A stretch of 64,000 bases of DNA from contig CM064715.1 of NCBI GenBank assembly GCA_032717465.1, positions 42,067,159 to 42,131,158 of the forward strand, given 5' to 3'. Positions 1-9,800 of the stretch are shown piece by piece; within the stretch, counting starts at the first letter, position 1, and every line of letters begins with the position of its first letter. The notes under the pieces are model-generated. The model had not been told where the DNA came from and made no database searches. It saw only the letters and a program-made list of their open reading frames with translations. The position numbers and the translations under genes are program-made. The stretch comes from Coenobita brevimanus (taxonomy: Eukaryota; Arthropoda; Malacostraca; Decapoda; Coenobitidae).

Positions 1-2239
1 CAGCCTTCTCAGCGTAACCCTGAATATACCGTCGGTAGTAATTAGTCATTCCGAGGAAGGACTGCAATTCACAGACGGTTTTGGGAGTGGCTATATCACG
101 AATAGCATTCACCTTTTGGGGTTGTGGCTTTATTCCTTTGGCACTAACAACATGTCCCAAATAGTCCCCTTCTGATTTTAAAAAGTGACACTTGGACAAT
201 ATTAGAGAAAGATTCACATCACTCGATCTTCCCAGCACTATATCTAAATTCTTTAAATGTTCCTCCCAAGTCTCGCCCTGAATGATTATGTCATCCAGGT
301 ACATATGTGTGATGGAGCCCGTAAGCCCAATTAACACATGGTTAATCACTCTCTGAAACACAGCTGATGCTTCTTCAAGTCCAAAGGGAAGCACATTGTA
401 CTCCCAGTGACCTTCAGGAGAGGAAAAGGCTGTCAGTTCCTTACAATCCTCTGATAATGGTATCTGATGGTACCCTTGGCGAAGGTCCAAACAGCTGAAA
501 TAACTACTCTTTCCCAGCTGTGCTAAGATGTTCTGAATGTTAGGAAGAGGGAATCGATCCTCTCTGATATTATCATTCAGCTTTCTAAAATCCAAACATA
601 ATCTCAATCCGCCCTCTTTCTTAGCTATAGGTACCAGGGGTGCGTTGTAAAGACTTCGGGAGGGTCGTATAACTCCTTGCTCCAACATAGTTTTCAAGAT
701 TTCCTTGACCTCTTCATACTTTACCAGAATAGGATAAGGTTTTCTATAAGCTACTTCCGGGGTCACAGTTACTGTTTCATGATAGTAATAAGGGGTCACA
801 TTCAAGGGTTCATCCTCCAATGCGAACACTGTCGGATACTTCATTATCAGTGCTCTTAGCGCTTCATTCTCCTTACTCATCAAATGTGGGGAAAACACAC
901 TATCAACTAAGGCAAACAGTTTCTTCATCCGTGCTCTCTCGGTCATTCTAGTCTCATTCATCATGACTCCTGATACAATTTCTCCTAGGCCTTTCTGTTT
1001 GTTTTCATTTATATCCCACGATACTCTAGTACATGGCCTTATATGACCCAGACATGTACCTCCCTTGAGTTCGATCCTGTCCGGACTAGGATTGACGATC
1101 CTCACCTTAAAATGAAATCGCGATTTCTCTCGTGCCTTCTCTACTTCCTCTGGCCCTTCTCGTTCCGGGATCCCAGCTTTCTCCTGTAGTAACACTAATC
1201 CCGGGCACAATGTAGATGCCAACATGTTTCCTTCCTGAGGTTCAAAGATAGCCTCTTCACTTGACCGCATTCTTACTTCTAAAATGACGGTACCGCAAGT
1301 CCAAGGACCTAGCTCTGTACTCGTCAGTATTACAGCTTTTGCTACCTCTACGTCCGCTTCCGACTCACTGCTCAGTGGTGCCGCTCCTTTATACTCTAGA
1401 GGGACAATATTTACAGATTCGCCCTCTATATACAAGGTTAGAGGATTCGTTAGTAACTCCATCCTAGTGCTGAGTATAAAATCCATTCCAAGCAACATGG
1501 GTGCTGGTAAGCCTAAGCTTCCAACTATAATAAAAGTATGAGCATACCACTTATTTCCAATCTGAAGTTCAACCTTAATAGCTCCGTCAGTCAGTATCTC
1601 ATCTCCACTTACGTTAAATAATTTAACCATTTTCTCTGATTCCTAATCATCTTGCTCAACGTTCCTTTTCAACTGTTGATATACTTCTCTCGTAATCAGC
1701 GACCTAGCAGCTCCTGTGTCAATCAAGGCTAAGACACTTTCATCTAGGCCTTTCACATTCACCATCATTGCAACTAGTTTCTCGTAGCCCACGAGTGAGG
1801 CGATTGGAATTGGGTCGGCGTTTTTTTTATTTTTTTTCTGAGTCCAAGATGTAGCACCTGACTGTCTTTCCCCTGACATCTGTCCCCATTGATCACTTCT
1901 CCCTCTTCCTCTATTATCTGACTGTCTCTCTCCTGACGCCTGTCCCCATTGATCAATTCTCCCTCTTCTTGTATTATCTTCTCTTTCCCACTCTTGCGCT
2001 CTCCTTCTTCCTACCCAACACTGCCGTGCCTGGTGACTGGCTTTATTGCAGTGGTAACATCTCCCTGCCTGATTATTAGTAGCGCCTGTCTGACTAGAAG
2101 TAGGGCCAAACCTCCAGTTGCATTCTCGAGCAATATGGCCTTTACCGTGGCAGTAATAGCACTCCGCCACTGGGGAATTCTTAGCAGTGTGTCCTGTCTT
2201 TTTGCATGAATGACAAGTAATAGGTGGAGGCGCTCTCAC
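1..2239 (-). pseudogene. Gypsy pol: nucleocapsid, protease, reverse transcriptase (one internal stop, partial)
   Basis: The frame starts near 2239 (GTG; no ATG at this point, so the true junction with gag is uncertain). Three zinc knuckles follow: the first has its last Cys replaced by Ser (CHSCKKTGH...S), the second and third are intact CX2CX4HX4C (CYYCHGKGHIAREC and CYHCNKASHQARQC). A retropepsin with LIDTGAARSLI follows, then TAG at 1645-1643. Beyond the stop the same frame continues the protease (LLGMDFIL) and then RT, with CLDFRKLN, MYLDDIII near 304-281 and FLGMTNYYRRYI near the left edge. I read no other stop between 1642 and 1. The domain therefore spans the stop, so TAG is most simply a point mutation; readthrough is possible. 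In life this protein would mature Gag and copy the element's RNA. Confidence 0.88.
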
Positions 2240-2312
2240 TCCTTAAGCTCCACCACTTTTAAGGCCAGTGCGAGGTTTCGGCTTTTCTGTTGTCACTACA
2301 TTTATATTTGGT

Positions 2313-3212
2313 TTATTTCTCTGTCGTCTCTAACAACTTTAACTTGGGGTGTGTTTCTGCATATCTTAGCATGGCTGCCAAGATCCTATAAGGGTCTTCA
2401 CGCTCCACATTGCTCAGCATGTCTTGCACCGACGGCGGTACACTCTTAAGTAACGCACCTGCAGCTACTTTATCAATAACATCATCATGACCTGGCTCTA
2501 CCTCGTTCGCTTGAGTACTCAAAGTCTCAAGACGCACAAAGAATTGGTGAAACGTCTCCCCCGGAGAGCGAACAGCAGATCCCAGTTCACTGGCTCGTGC
2601 ATCAGCAGGATAAATTCTTAAAAACTCAGCTTTCACAGCTGTCCAATCCGCACCAACTTTCTTAATCGTATTGAGAAGATGTGAATAGGCAGAGTCTATA
2701 CTATGCGTTTTAGCTACTTCCAATCGACCTTCATCAGTCCAAAGTGGTCCCACTGTCATATCATCTATAGTGTGTAACCAATGCCTCGCGCTTGTAATGC
2801 ATCTATACTGAGGGAAATCTGGCGATACTACCTCTCCACCACAAAAATAAGGAAGACCTGTTATCTTAGCATAATTGTTTACGGCATTGCCAGTTAAAGT
2901 CTGACTCAATTTATCGGCAAGATTCTGCAAAGGGTCCAGAGCAGGAGCCGGGGCGGCAGTGGCCGCGCCTCCTACTGGAGAGTGTGATCTGCTCATGTTA
3001 ACTCCTCTAACTCCCCCAAAATAATATAATAAATGGTCGGAAAACACGGTGTCACACCGGGGTGGGGCTTGAATATGGAGATTCGCGAGATACTGATGTA
3101 ACGCTTCCTCTGATGCGCACCTACGTAATCTAAACCACGCTTCAGGACTCTGTATTAAACCACGAGACACTGGGGATGGAGAACGTGGAGGGCTTAGGGG
3201 ACCAATATTCAT
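2313..3212 (-). CDS. Gypsy gag (capsid) protein
   Basis: This open frame of 299 codons begins with ATG at 3212 and ends in TAA before the nucleocapsid frame. Its centre (WTAVKAEFLRIYPADA and the following GETFHQFFVRL) resembles the retrotransposon gag family. The first 60-70 residues are Ser/Pro/Arg rich. It lies just inside the primer-binding site. The zinc knuckles are in another frame about 75 bp downstream; the intervening bases carry at least one frame change and one stop relative to the knuckle frame, so this Gag copy probably lacks its nucleic-acid-binding end. The family match is by pattern, not search. Confidence 0.75.
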   Translation of the reverse strand: MNIGPLSPPRSPSPVSRGLIQSPEAWFRLRRCASEEALHQYLANLHIQAPPRCDTVFSDHLLYYFGGVRGVNMSRSHSPVGGAATAAPAPALDPLQNLADKLSQTLTGNAVNNYAKITGLPYFCGGEVVSPDFPQYRCITSARHWLHTIDDMTVGPLWTDEGRLEVAKTHSIDSAYSHLLNTIKKVGADWTAVKAEFLRIYPADARASELGSAVRSPGETFHQFFVRLETLSTQANEVEPGHDDVIDKVAAGALLKSVPPSVQDMLSNVEREDPYRILAAMLRYAETHPKLKLLETTEK

Positions 3213-3257
3213 AACAAATCTGAATAACGAGTTTTTTCACCTTAGAATCCCACCACA

Positions 3258-3267
3258 GCTGCCACCA
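3258..3267 (-). other. Primer-binding site, tRNA-Leu type
   Basis: On the minus strand TGGTGGCAGC sits three bases inside the LTR and is followed, after TGT, by GGTGGGATTC. Apart from that three-base insertion the stretch is complementary to a tRNA-Leu 3' end (ATCCCACC...GCTGCCACCA). Leu primers are common in Gypsy elements. Confidence 0.65.
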
Positions 3268-3270
3268 GTA

Positions 3271-3418
3271 TGTCGTGCTCCCCTTCCTTGCTTTACTCTT
3301 TATCTATTCTTCTTCAATGGAAGACTAAGTTCCGTTACGTTAAGTCCAAATCAGGTTAGTCAGATTTAATCAAGTTTCATTAGGTAGCGCTGGATAGGTA
3401 CAAGTGGGGAGCCCGACA
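3271..3418 (-). repeat. 5' LTR of the Gypsy element (148 bp)
   Basis: The segment begins TGTCGTGCTCCCC and ends GGGGAGCCCGACA on the plus strand: 13-base inverted ends with one mismatch, bounded by TG...CA. It lies directly outside the primer-binding site. The partner LTR is beyond the left edge, so length and target duplication cannot be confirmed. Confidence 0.7.
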
Positions 3419-4446
3419 TAACAACACATCAAGTAATCACAAGTCCATTTAAGGCTGGCGCTACGTGGGAGCGTCTCGTTCCTTATTAAGAGGAAGGGAT
3501 TCTAGGGTTACTCAAAACTAATTTTCTTTTCTCCGTTTATCTACAAATTACGTACAATTTATACACTAAGTCAAAGCAACAACTGATTTGGTTCACTCTG
3601 CGAACTTAAAGTTATGCAACTGCTTTATGGTCTTATTCTACGACAAAACTATTAACGTAAAACCAGATTTTCATTCTCACTTGTAATACAGTACAGTACA
3701 GTACATCAAATCAATATTGTACATTGCATTGTGAGATACAAACAATAAATACACATTATATGAGGAGAAACATACCACAGAGACCAGGTTGAGGTTTTTA
3801 ATGGATGCTGGGGTAAGTATCCGAGCCATGTGGCGGGGTTATTGGGTCCCACCAGCCACCTTGGCGCCACCTCTCGCTACCTCACTGCTAGCTGCCTCAC
3901 CACCACCCCTCGCTGCCTCACCACTACCCTCCCTCTCTCTCTCTGCCTCCTCTGATGCCACTTGATGCAACACTTCCACTTTGTGCTGAATTTCCTCTTG
4001 TGCTAGGTGCTCTTGAACAAATCCAGCAAAATCTTCATCCAGATACTCTTTTTGTCTCAGCCTTTCCTCCCAATTTTGAAGGTCCCGAGCACTTTTTGTC
4101 ACCACCACTACCTCCTGGCCCTCCCCCCACAAAACCAGGCCCTTTCCCCACACCACCAGGTATAGTAGAGGCCATTGAACCATGAGAATCCAACACAATG
4201 GAGCCAGTGGCGTTCGTACACAATGGCGGGAGTGGGTAGCCTGAGTGTTGACATGACATCATTCAAGATGGTGGTGGGCTTCGGGGGGGCAGAGCGGAAA
4301 ATTCAAAGCTCAAAATATTGCCCAAAACCCGAAATTTGTGCGCGAAACTCGATTTTTTTCACATGAAAGTGAAAGTTCAGGAATATTTGGTCTATGCCAC
4401 GAAAGTTGAAATCGCGAAACCTGTTGTCGCGAAAGTTAGTGCCCAT

Positions 4447-4450
<4 letters not shown>
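3419..4450. other. No gene recognised; low-complexity Glu/Arg-coding stretch
   Basis: Bases 3419-3840 hold nothing I recognise. Bases 3841-4200 are rich in short repeats (CTCACCACCAC, CTCTCTCTCTCTGCC) and code on the minus strand for an Ala/Glu/Gly-rich peptide with no known domain. From about 4290 the text has a run of GCGAAA/GAAAGT words (CGCGAAACCTGTTGTCGCG), a style common in Tigger-like MITEs, but I could not find paired ends. Confidence 0.4.
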
Positions 4451-4487
<37 letters not shown>

Positions 4488-4508
4488 TGTATATATATAT
4501 ATATATAC
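4451..4508. repeat. (TA)n microsatellite
   Basis: Nearly pure TA dinucleotides, with one CACTG interruption, directly bordering the 3' end of the Penelope-like element. Confidence 0.95.
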
Positions 4509-4535
4509 ATTGTGATGTACAGCATCTTTATTATT

Positions 4536-4578
4536 AATCCAAACGTTTCGGAGACACAATCTCCATCATCAGTGGATC
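4536..4578 (-). ncRNA. Hammerhead-ribozyme-like motif with minimal stem III
   Basis: The minus strand reads GATCCA-CTGATGA-T-GGAGA-TTGTG-TCTCC-GAAA-CGTT-TGGATT (separators mark parts). CUGAUGA and GAAA are the invariant core; GGAGA/UCUCC forms stem II with a UUGUG loop. AC/GU is a two-pair stem III. GUU is an allowed cleavage triplet, and GATCCA pairs with TGGATT (one G-U) as stem I. Penelope-like elements are known to carry hammerheads with very short stem III. The oddity is one unpaired U between the core and stem II, which could weaken activity. Confidence 0.65.
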
Positions 4579-5040
4579 TAAAAGTTTAAAAGACAACAAT
4601 CATCGATCAATGTCAGGAGAAATAAAAAAACCCGTGTACAAAACATAGACTTGCATAGAAAAAAAAAGAGGGAGGCAATATAAAATGGGGTAAAGCATAA
4701 AAGTACCATGTTTAATCCTTGCAAAATCTGAAGATCAGGACAAAGGCTAACTATGCTAAACATATACAGTAATCACTCCAATATCCGACGTAATAGAGCC
4801 ATAGGTAGGTTCGGATATTGGTTTTGTCCGGATATTGGGCCCCAGCTTATGGACTTGTACTTACGGACCCTAACACAGAGAAACACCTATACAACTCCCT
4901 CCGGACATGCATAGCACCTATTTAACACCCAAATCACACCAATAAGGCACATAAATGACTGAAATAAATGCAATAGACACATAAAATGTGGGTTTAGAAG
5001 TATGTTCATACATTAATAAACATTCTGGTACTTATGGACT

Positions 5041-5076
5041 CTAACCGAACCTAACCTAACCGAACCTAACCGAACT
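5041..5076. repeat. CCTAA/CCGAA pentamer array inside the Tigger element
   Basis: Six consecutive five-base units of ACCGA and ACCTA. ACCTA is a rotation of CCTAA, complement of the arthropod telomere unit TTAGG. It lies in non-coding Tigger sequence downstream of the transposase. Chance or a seeded telomere-like array are both possible. Confidence 0.6.
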
Positions 5077-5614
5077 CTGAAAAACACATTCCTACTGCAC
5101 ATGCATGAGGTAAGTTTAGTATGGAAAGAAGTACAGTATGACACTTTCTGGTAAGTATAGTATGGGAAAAAATACAATATGAAACATTCTGGTAAATATA
5201 GTATGGAAAATAGTACAACATGAAACATTTTGGCTACTTACAGCAAGTCCCTGGCCACCTCGATGAATAACCACCTCCTCTCGGACTCTGACAGTAAGAA
5301 CGATTTCTTGAAGCACTTGCACTACACTCTTCCTGAAGTCTTGCACTGAACTTAGTCACTAACACACAGAAGTCCGTTCTTTTCACAGTGTTCACTTTAG
5401 TCCAAATAATGTTCCATTAAATTTAAGTGTTGCACATAAACTTTTCCCAAGTTTTTTTAAGTTTCCAAAGCCAAAACAAAGAAGGTTAGTTACGTTAAAT
5501 TTCTTTTCTACTTAGTCTTTTCTCCCAACTTGAAAACCTTAACACAACACACCGTTTTTTTCACTGCACAACACTCAAAATTCCCGTGTGGTCTAGTGGA
5601 GAAGTTCTTGCTGT

Positions 5615-7516
5615 TTATTCACTGTCAGAGCCCGAGAGTATCACTGGCAGGCGTCCAAGGGGTGCATCGGTGGGTAGTGGTGATGGCGTACCGACTACAG
5701 AAGACTCTGAAGACAGCCGCAAACTCACGTCGAGCGGTGACTCCACTGTAGCTGATGTGCTGGGCTGTGGCTCGGAGCATGAGGGCCTGTCTTGGGGAGG
5801 CAACGGAGTGGAACCAGGGCTTGGCACAGCGGGGGTCACGGGCCTGAAAAAACTGTCAATCGTTGACTGACGCAAGGACCGACGATTCTGGCGATTGATG
5901 ATGCGCTGCCGGAAAGCACGCACTTCCTCCACGAGTCCCAAGGGCCCCATCTCCCTGTTGCAGTCCGGGTGTTCCAGGTAGTCTAGGACGAACTCTAGAT
6001 GTTCCCGGAGTGCGCTCAGCTTGGGGATGGCTGGAGTAGTGTCCTGCTGGGCGGAGTCTGCATCATCATCGCCTTCGTCGTCGGAATCTTCAAGTTCGGG
6101 ACTGACACCAGCAACCGAAGACGCGATCTCGATATCAGACAACGTCTGATACCCAGGATCGCCCTCGTCGTCGTCCAACCACTCACGAACATCGTCCACA
6201 TCAACATCGTCGCCGTGCGTACGTAGCCGTGCATGGAAGTCATCCACGTCAAACCCTAGGAAATCGTACTGCACATCTGTTCCGAGAAGCAGACGAGACC
6301 AACCATTTTCAAGAGTTTTCACAGGGACTTCCTTCCATGCACTAGCCCAGTTGTACAGCGCAGACTTGATGTTGTAGCGGCGAAGGTTTTCCAAAGTCCG
6401 CTTGCCTCGAGTGTCACGTCCTTCCCTGCGCTCGTCCTCGTCCTCGAGAACCACCATCACCTCGTCCAGGAACTTCCGACGGTACAGGCGCTTTGTTGCC
6501 ACGATCACTCCTTGGTCCATTGGTTGAATGAGAGCAGTCGTATTAGGTGGCAGAAACATGCACCTAATACGGCCATTCTCAGCAACCAAGTCCTTGTCGC
6601 ACGGGTGGGCAGGTGCATTGTCGAGGAGAAGGAGAGCCTTTACCTGGTCGCGAGGAATTCCCAGTGTCTTCGTCTGGTAATGTATGACCTCCTTGACGAA
6701 GTGATGGTGAAACCAGTCTTTGAAAATCACAGCTGTGAACCATGCTTTCAAAGAATGGTACCATACGACAGGAAGGACATCCATCACCCCACGAAGGCAC
6801 CGAGGCTGCTTTGCACGGCCAACAATAACGGGCTTAAGCCGGTGCATGCCGTTAGCATTGGCACAACACAAAGCAGATATCCGTTCCTTAGAAAGCTTGC
6901 GGCCAGGTACACGCTTCTCCGTCTCATCGGCGAGAGTGTTCGTTGGCACCGAGCGATAGAATAGGCCAGTTTCGTCAGCGTTATAGACTTGACCGAGAGT
7001 GAGGCCCTCCCTGTCGATCAAGCCTTTCACCTTGTGCCGAAACTCGTCCACTCCATCCTCGTTAGCGTCCAATGCTTCGCCATGTGCTTTACGGTTAGTA
7101 AGGCCATGTCGCAACTTGAACGCGAAGAGCCAACCCTCGGATGCCTTGAAGTCTAGGGCGTCGTGAAGCCTTGCAAACTTCTCAGCAGCAGCCTTCAGCT
7201 CCGTTCCACGTACCATCACACCAGCTGCACGTTGCTGTCGATACCAAATCAACGTGGAGCGGTCGATCTCTGCATACTTGGGGGTAAACATAACCTTCCT
7301 CTCCACGTTGCGTTTGCTTCTCGACGAGAAGTCAGCCGTGTACTGCATGAGCTTGTCTCGGGAACACTTGATATCAAACAAAGTCGACCGGGCCAGGTTG
7401 AACTCGCGGAGAATGCGAGAGGAAGACCAACCCACATCAACCTTCTCCAATATCTCCCGTTTCTTCTCCAGAGTCAACACCACTCTCTTCCTTTTCTCAG
7501 GAGGCGGGGCCATCAT
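5615..7516 (-). CDS. Tigger/pogo-family transposase (CENP-B HTH + DDE_1)
   Basis: The frame is open from ATG 7603 (662 aa), but I prefer the ATG at 7516 (633 aa) because residues 1-29 of the long form are hydrophobic and unlike the family, and MMAPPPEKRKR then starts directly before the first helix-turn-helix. Numbering by the long form: psq-type HTH about 40-85 (LTLEKKREILEKV), CENP-B-type HTH about 100-170, DDE_1 nuclease about 205-400. The three catalytic Asp are visible: D210 (NADETGL), D328 (LLDNAPAH), D363 (QPMDQGV), the last two separated by 34 residues. The C-terminus is acidic and Ser/Pro rich, as usual. The product would bind the element's ends in the nucleus and cut and paste it at TA. 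No stop or lost catalytic residue is seen. Confidence 0.93.
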   Translation of the reverse strand: MMAPPPEKRKRVVLTLEKKREILEKVDVGWSSSRILREFNLARSTLFDIKCSRDKLMQYTADFSSRSKRNVERKVMFTPKYAEIDRSTLIWYRQQRAAGVMVRGTELKAAAEKFARLHDALDFKASEGWLFAFKLRHGLTNRKAHGEALDANEDGVDEFRHKVKGLIDREGLTLGQVYNADETGLFYRSVPTNTLADETEKRVPGRKLSKERISALCCANANGMHRLKPVIVGRAKQPRCLRGVMDVLPVVWYHSLKAWFTAVIFKDWFHHHFVKEVIHYQTKTLGIPRDQVKALLLLDNAPAHPCDKDLVAENGRIRCMFLPPNTTALIQPMDQGVIVATKRLYRRKFLDEVMVVLEDEDERREGRDTRGKRTLENLRRYNIKSALYNWASAWKEVPVKTLENGWSRLLLGTDVQYDFLGFDVDDFHARLRTHGDDVDVDDVREWLDDDEGDPGYQTLSDIEIASSVAGVSPELEDSDDEGDDDADSAQQDTTPAIPKLSALREHLEFVLDYLEHPDCNREMGPLGLVEEVRAFRQRIINRQNRRSLRQSTIDSFFRPVTPAVPSPGSTPLPPQDRPSCSEPQPSTSATVESPLDVSLRLSSESSVVGTPSPLPTDAPLGRLPVILSGSDSE

Positions 7517-7927
7517 CACACACACTAAGAGTAGGGCAGAGAGCAGCAGGAGGCCTTGCAGCAAGTACGGCACCACCACAAAAGCGAGCACGTGGGCAGC
7601 CATGGCGAAGAGCGTAGGTCTCGTCGCGGTGAGAGACAGGCAGGAAGTGGGGAGGATGCAGCGGCGCTCTATCGGACGTCGGAGGAATGACGAACCAAAA
7701 CAGTGCTCTCACGCGGCGCGCGCGGCAAGTTCAAATTACGGACGGCAAAAAATCAATTTTTTTTTCCAATTTTTTTGGATTTTCGGACCATTTTGGGAAT
7801 GTTTGATCCCAGGACGATAAGGTCCGGGTAGTGGGGATGTTCGGTTATTGGGCGTCCGGATATTAGAGTGATTACTGTATATTAAAAAATGAAATAAAAG
7901 GAGTAGGGGTTGACCTGTTAAAAGTTG

Positions 7928-8239
7928 TTACTGCGTGAATAGTTGGGTAGCACTAGTCGAGCTATTGAGACTGGGTCGCATTCTATGAATCAGGATGGAT
8001 TCGGCAGTGATGAGGTCAGAGTAAGACTGACATGAAGTTAGTATCCGAAAATCTGCAGAAGAGAAAGGGTGATCAGAAAGGTAGGAGTGCTCTCTAATAG
8101 AAGAATAAGAGGGTTTAGAGAGGAACCTTCCAGTCCTAGTGGATTTCCCTTGGTGCTCAAGAATTCGGTGGAGCAGCCAACGTGAGGTCGACCCCACGTA
8201 TCTAGCAGGACAGCTAGAACATGAAAATAAATAAACCAC
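7928..8239 (-). pseudogene. Penelope GIY-YIG endonuclease domain
   Basis: The frame begins VYLFSCSSCPARYVGSTSR, the first block of the Penelope GIY-YIG domain with its CxxC, followed by LHRILEHQGKS and a Glu about 60 residues on (LITAESILIHRM). It lies downstream of the RT fragment but one frame off; the joining text (TIGSFLKHSSC in this frame) shows that a frameshift near 8290 split one protein. The domain nicks target DNA to prime reverse transcription. Confidence 0.85.
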
Positions 8240-8289
8240 ATTGGACTGGAGGTTAGTATGAAGACAAGATGAATGCTTAAGAAAGCTAC

Positions 8290-8856
8290 CTATAGTACAG
8301 TACTCTTGTTTGTTAAGATTATCTTAAAATTAATTTGTGGATAACAATCACGGAGAAGTTTGTTTAGTGTTTTCCTAATTTCGTAACTTAATGAACCTAA
8401 GTATGGGATCTTGATATACAAACACTCCTTATCTACAGTGTGAACAGGCCTGATTGAGGAGAACTTTGAATTTAAAAACCTGCTTAATAGTTTCTCGAAA
8501 ACACTGATGGGGTACTTATTATTGGCAAAATAGGTTCTTAAGAAACAAATTTCGGAGTGGAAAGTAAGCCAAAAGGAGCAACAATTGTACGCTCTGTTGA
8601 ACAGTGTTGTAATACTGTTGATCTTAAAAGCGTACGGGATGTAACTGAGGAAGTTTGTGCCTAGGCCAGTGAAAGTAGGCTTCTGGTAAACACTCGTGGA
8701 TAAATGAGAGGGGTGAATGTTAACTAGAATGTCCAGGAACGGAAGGCGTTTATCTTTTTCAGTTTCATGAGTGAATTTTATGTTAGGATGTTGGGAGTTT
8801 ATATAATCCATAAACAACGTTGGTACTACTTTTCCTGACAAGACTAAGGTTCCCAA
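8290..8856 (-). pseudogene. Penelope reverse transcriptase, C-terminal piece
   Basis: The piece of 188 codons starts just after the place where the RT YVDD motif is expected ([19 protein letters not shown] follows it in relatives), continues with IKFTHETEKDKRLPFLDILV, a Penelope RT hallmark, and ends at a frameshift before the endonuclease. The catalytic palm is missing because the element is 5' truncated. Confidence 0.8.
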
Positions 8857-8874
8857 GAGGAAGATCTATTGCGG

Positions 8875-8976
<102 letters not shown>

Positions 8977-9159
8977 ATATACATACAACAAGCTCTCCCC
9001 TAACGGGAGGGTTTCGTTCCAGCCATGGCATGTTCAGCGTGAAACTGCATAAGTTTTAACTACTCCTTATTTTGCTCCCTAGACCCCCTGAATGTGGTGT
9101 TTTGCTGTTATCAGCCATTGGTAATCAATATGAAGTGCTTTAAGTGGTTAGAAGGTTTA

Positions 9160-9800
9160 TTTAAAGTTATAACTTAAAAATACAGTACTGCACAGCAAAA
9201 CTTCAACACACAAATACATTAACACAGGGCAACATTCCGATGCTGATTGGTTTCGGGACAATTTGTCGTCAAGTCAATTCGCCATCACAACAATAACAAG
9301 ACATTTCGCTGTCATTAGTGAAGACAGCTGTGGGTGATACTAGAATATAATTTAAAGGCGAAATAAATATGTTTATAGAATGACGGGAATCGTTCAGGGT
9401 GCGAGTTGCCCTGACGGGAAATCATCCATATCTTTTCGGGGAATTGTCTGACGGTGAATCGACTTGATGGAGAATTGTCTCGGAAACCGCCGATCATGGG
9501 TCAGGTTAGCTGGTTACAAGGCTTTATTTAATGCTTTAATGTTATTTAAGTGCTTTAACCTAATACCAGAACAATAAATATACAGTGCTGTGGAAAATCA
9601 GTGCAGTAAATCTTTAATGAACAAATAAAAAAGACAATATTCCGACGCCTATCAGGTAAACTGGTTATAAGACTTTATTTATTGCTTTAACATTATTTGA
9701 TAGTACTTTAGCTTGTACATAAACTTACCAGAACAGTAATGTAAATATTTAACATACAAATACAGTACTGTGGAAAAGCAGTACAGCGAATCACATGATC
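9160..9800. repeat. Three diverged tandem units with a small MITE in the first
   Basis: Similar segments begin near 9160, 9510 and 9655. Each holds a GGTTA..AGG/AGACTTTATTTA-type start, a run of CTTTAA words, ATACAGTACTG(T/C)GGAAA-like text and CAAYATTCCGAYGC. Unit spacing is about 140 bp once the inserted MITE is removed. Function unknown. Confidence 0.6.
9249..9488. mobile_element. MITE with about 38-bp inverted repeats (240 bp)
   Basis: The left end GGTTTCGGGACAATTTGTCG and the right end, inverted, GGTTTCCGAGACAATTCTCC stay similar for about 38 bases, including TCAAGTC(A/G)ATTC(G/A)CC. It interrupts the first tandem unit. Flanks TGCTGATT and CGCCGATC could be a worn 8-bp duplication, as in hAT or P elements, but the superfamily is unclear. 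Confidence 0.65.

Larger units (their letters stand above)
1..3418 (-). mobile_element. Ty3/Gypsy LTR retrotransposon, 5' part, continuing past the left edge
   Basis: Read on the minus strand the order is LTR (3418-3271), primer-binding site, gag (3212-2313), zinc-knuckle nucleocapsid, aspartic protease and reverse transcriptase, running off the window at base 1. Protease preceding RT, with the expected YLDD box and zinc knuckles, is typical of Ty3/Gypsy. No envelope gene is visible, but integrase and everything downstream lie outside. The copy has a frame break between gag and nucleocapsid and one in-frame stop in protease; otherwise pol is open, so it is only lightly decayed. Confidence 0.9.
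4767..7877 (-). mobile_element. Tigger/pogo DNA transposon, apparently complete and autonomous
   Basis: The ends are CAGTAATCACTCCAATATCC and, inverted on the right, CAGTAATCACTCTAATATCC: 20 bases with one difference. TA flanks both sides (4765-4766 and 7878-7879), the usual Tc1/mariner-pogo target duplication. Inside is one long transposase on the minus strand. The element sits in the 3' region of the Penelope-like element. Good end conservation and an unbroken frame suggest recent arrival. Confidence 0.93.

Noticed and set aside
1..3418. Endogenous retrovirus with envelope
   Set aside because: No envelope is visible and gene order is that of an LTR retrotransposon; the 3' part is outside the window, so absence is not proven.
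4318..4515. ORFs encoding Ile-Tyr repeats (also at 8820, 14141, 15697, 54495, 58035, 59012)
   Set aside because: They are translations of (TA)n microsatellites, with no independent coding evidence.
6512..6964. Plus-strand ORFs of up to 188 codons across 5.5-7.8 kb
   Set aside because: They are antisense shadows of the Tigger transposase.
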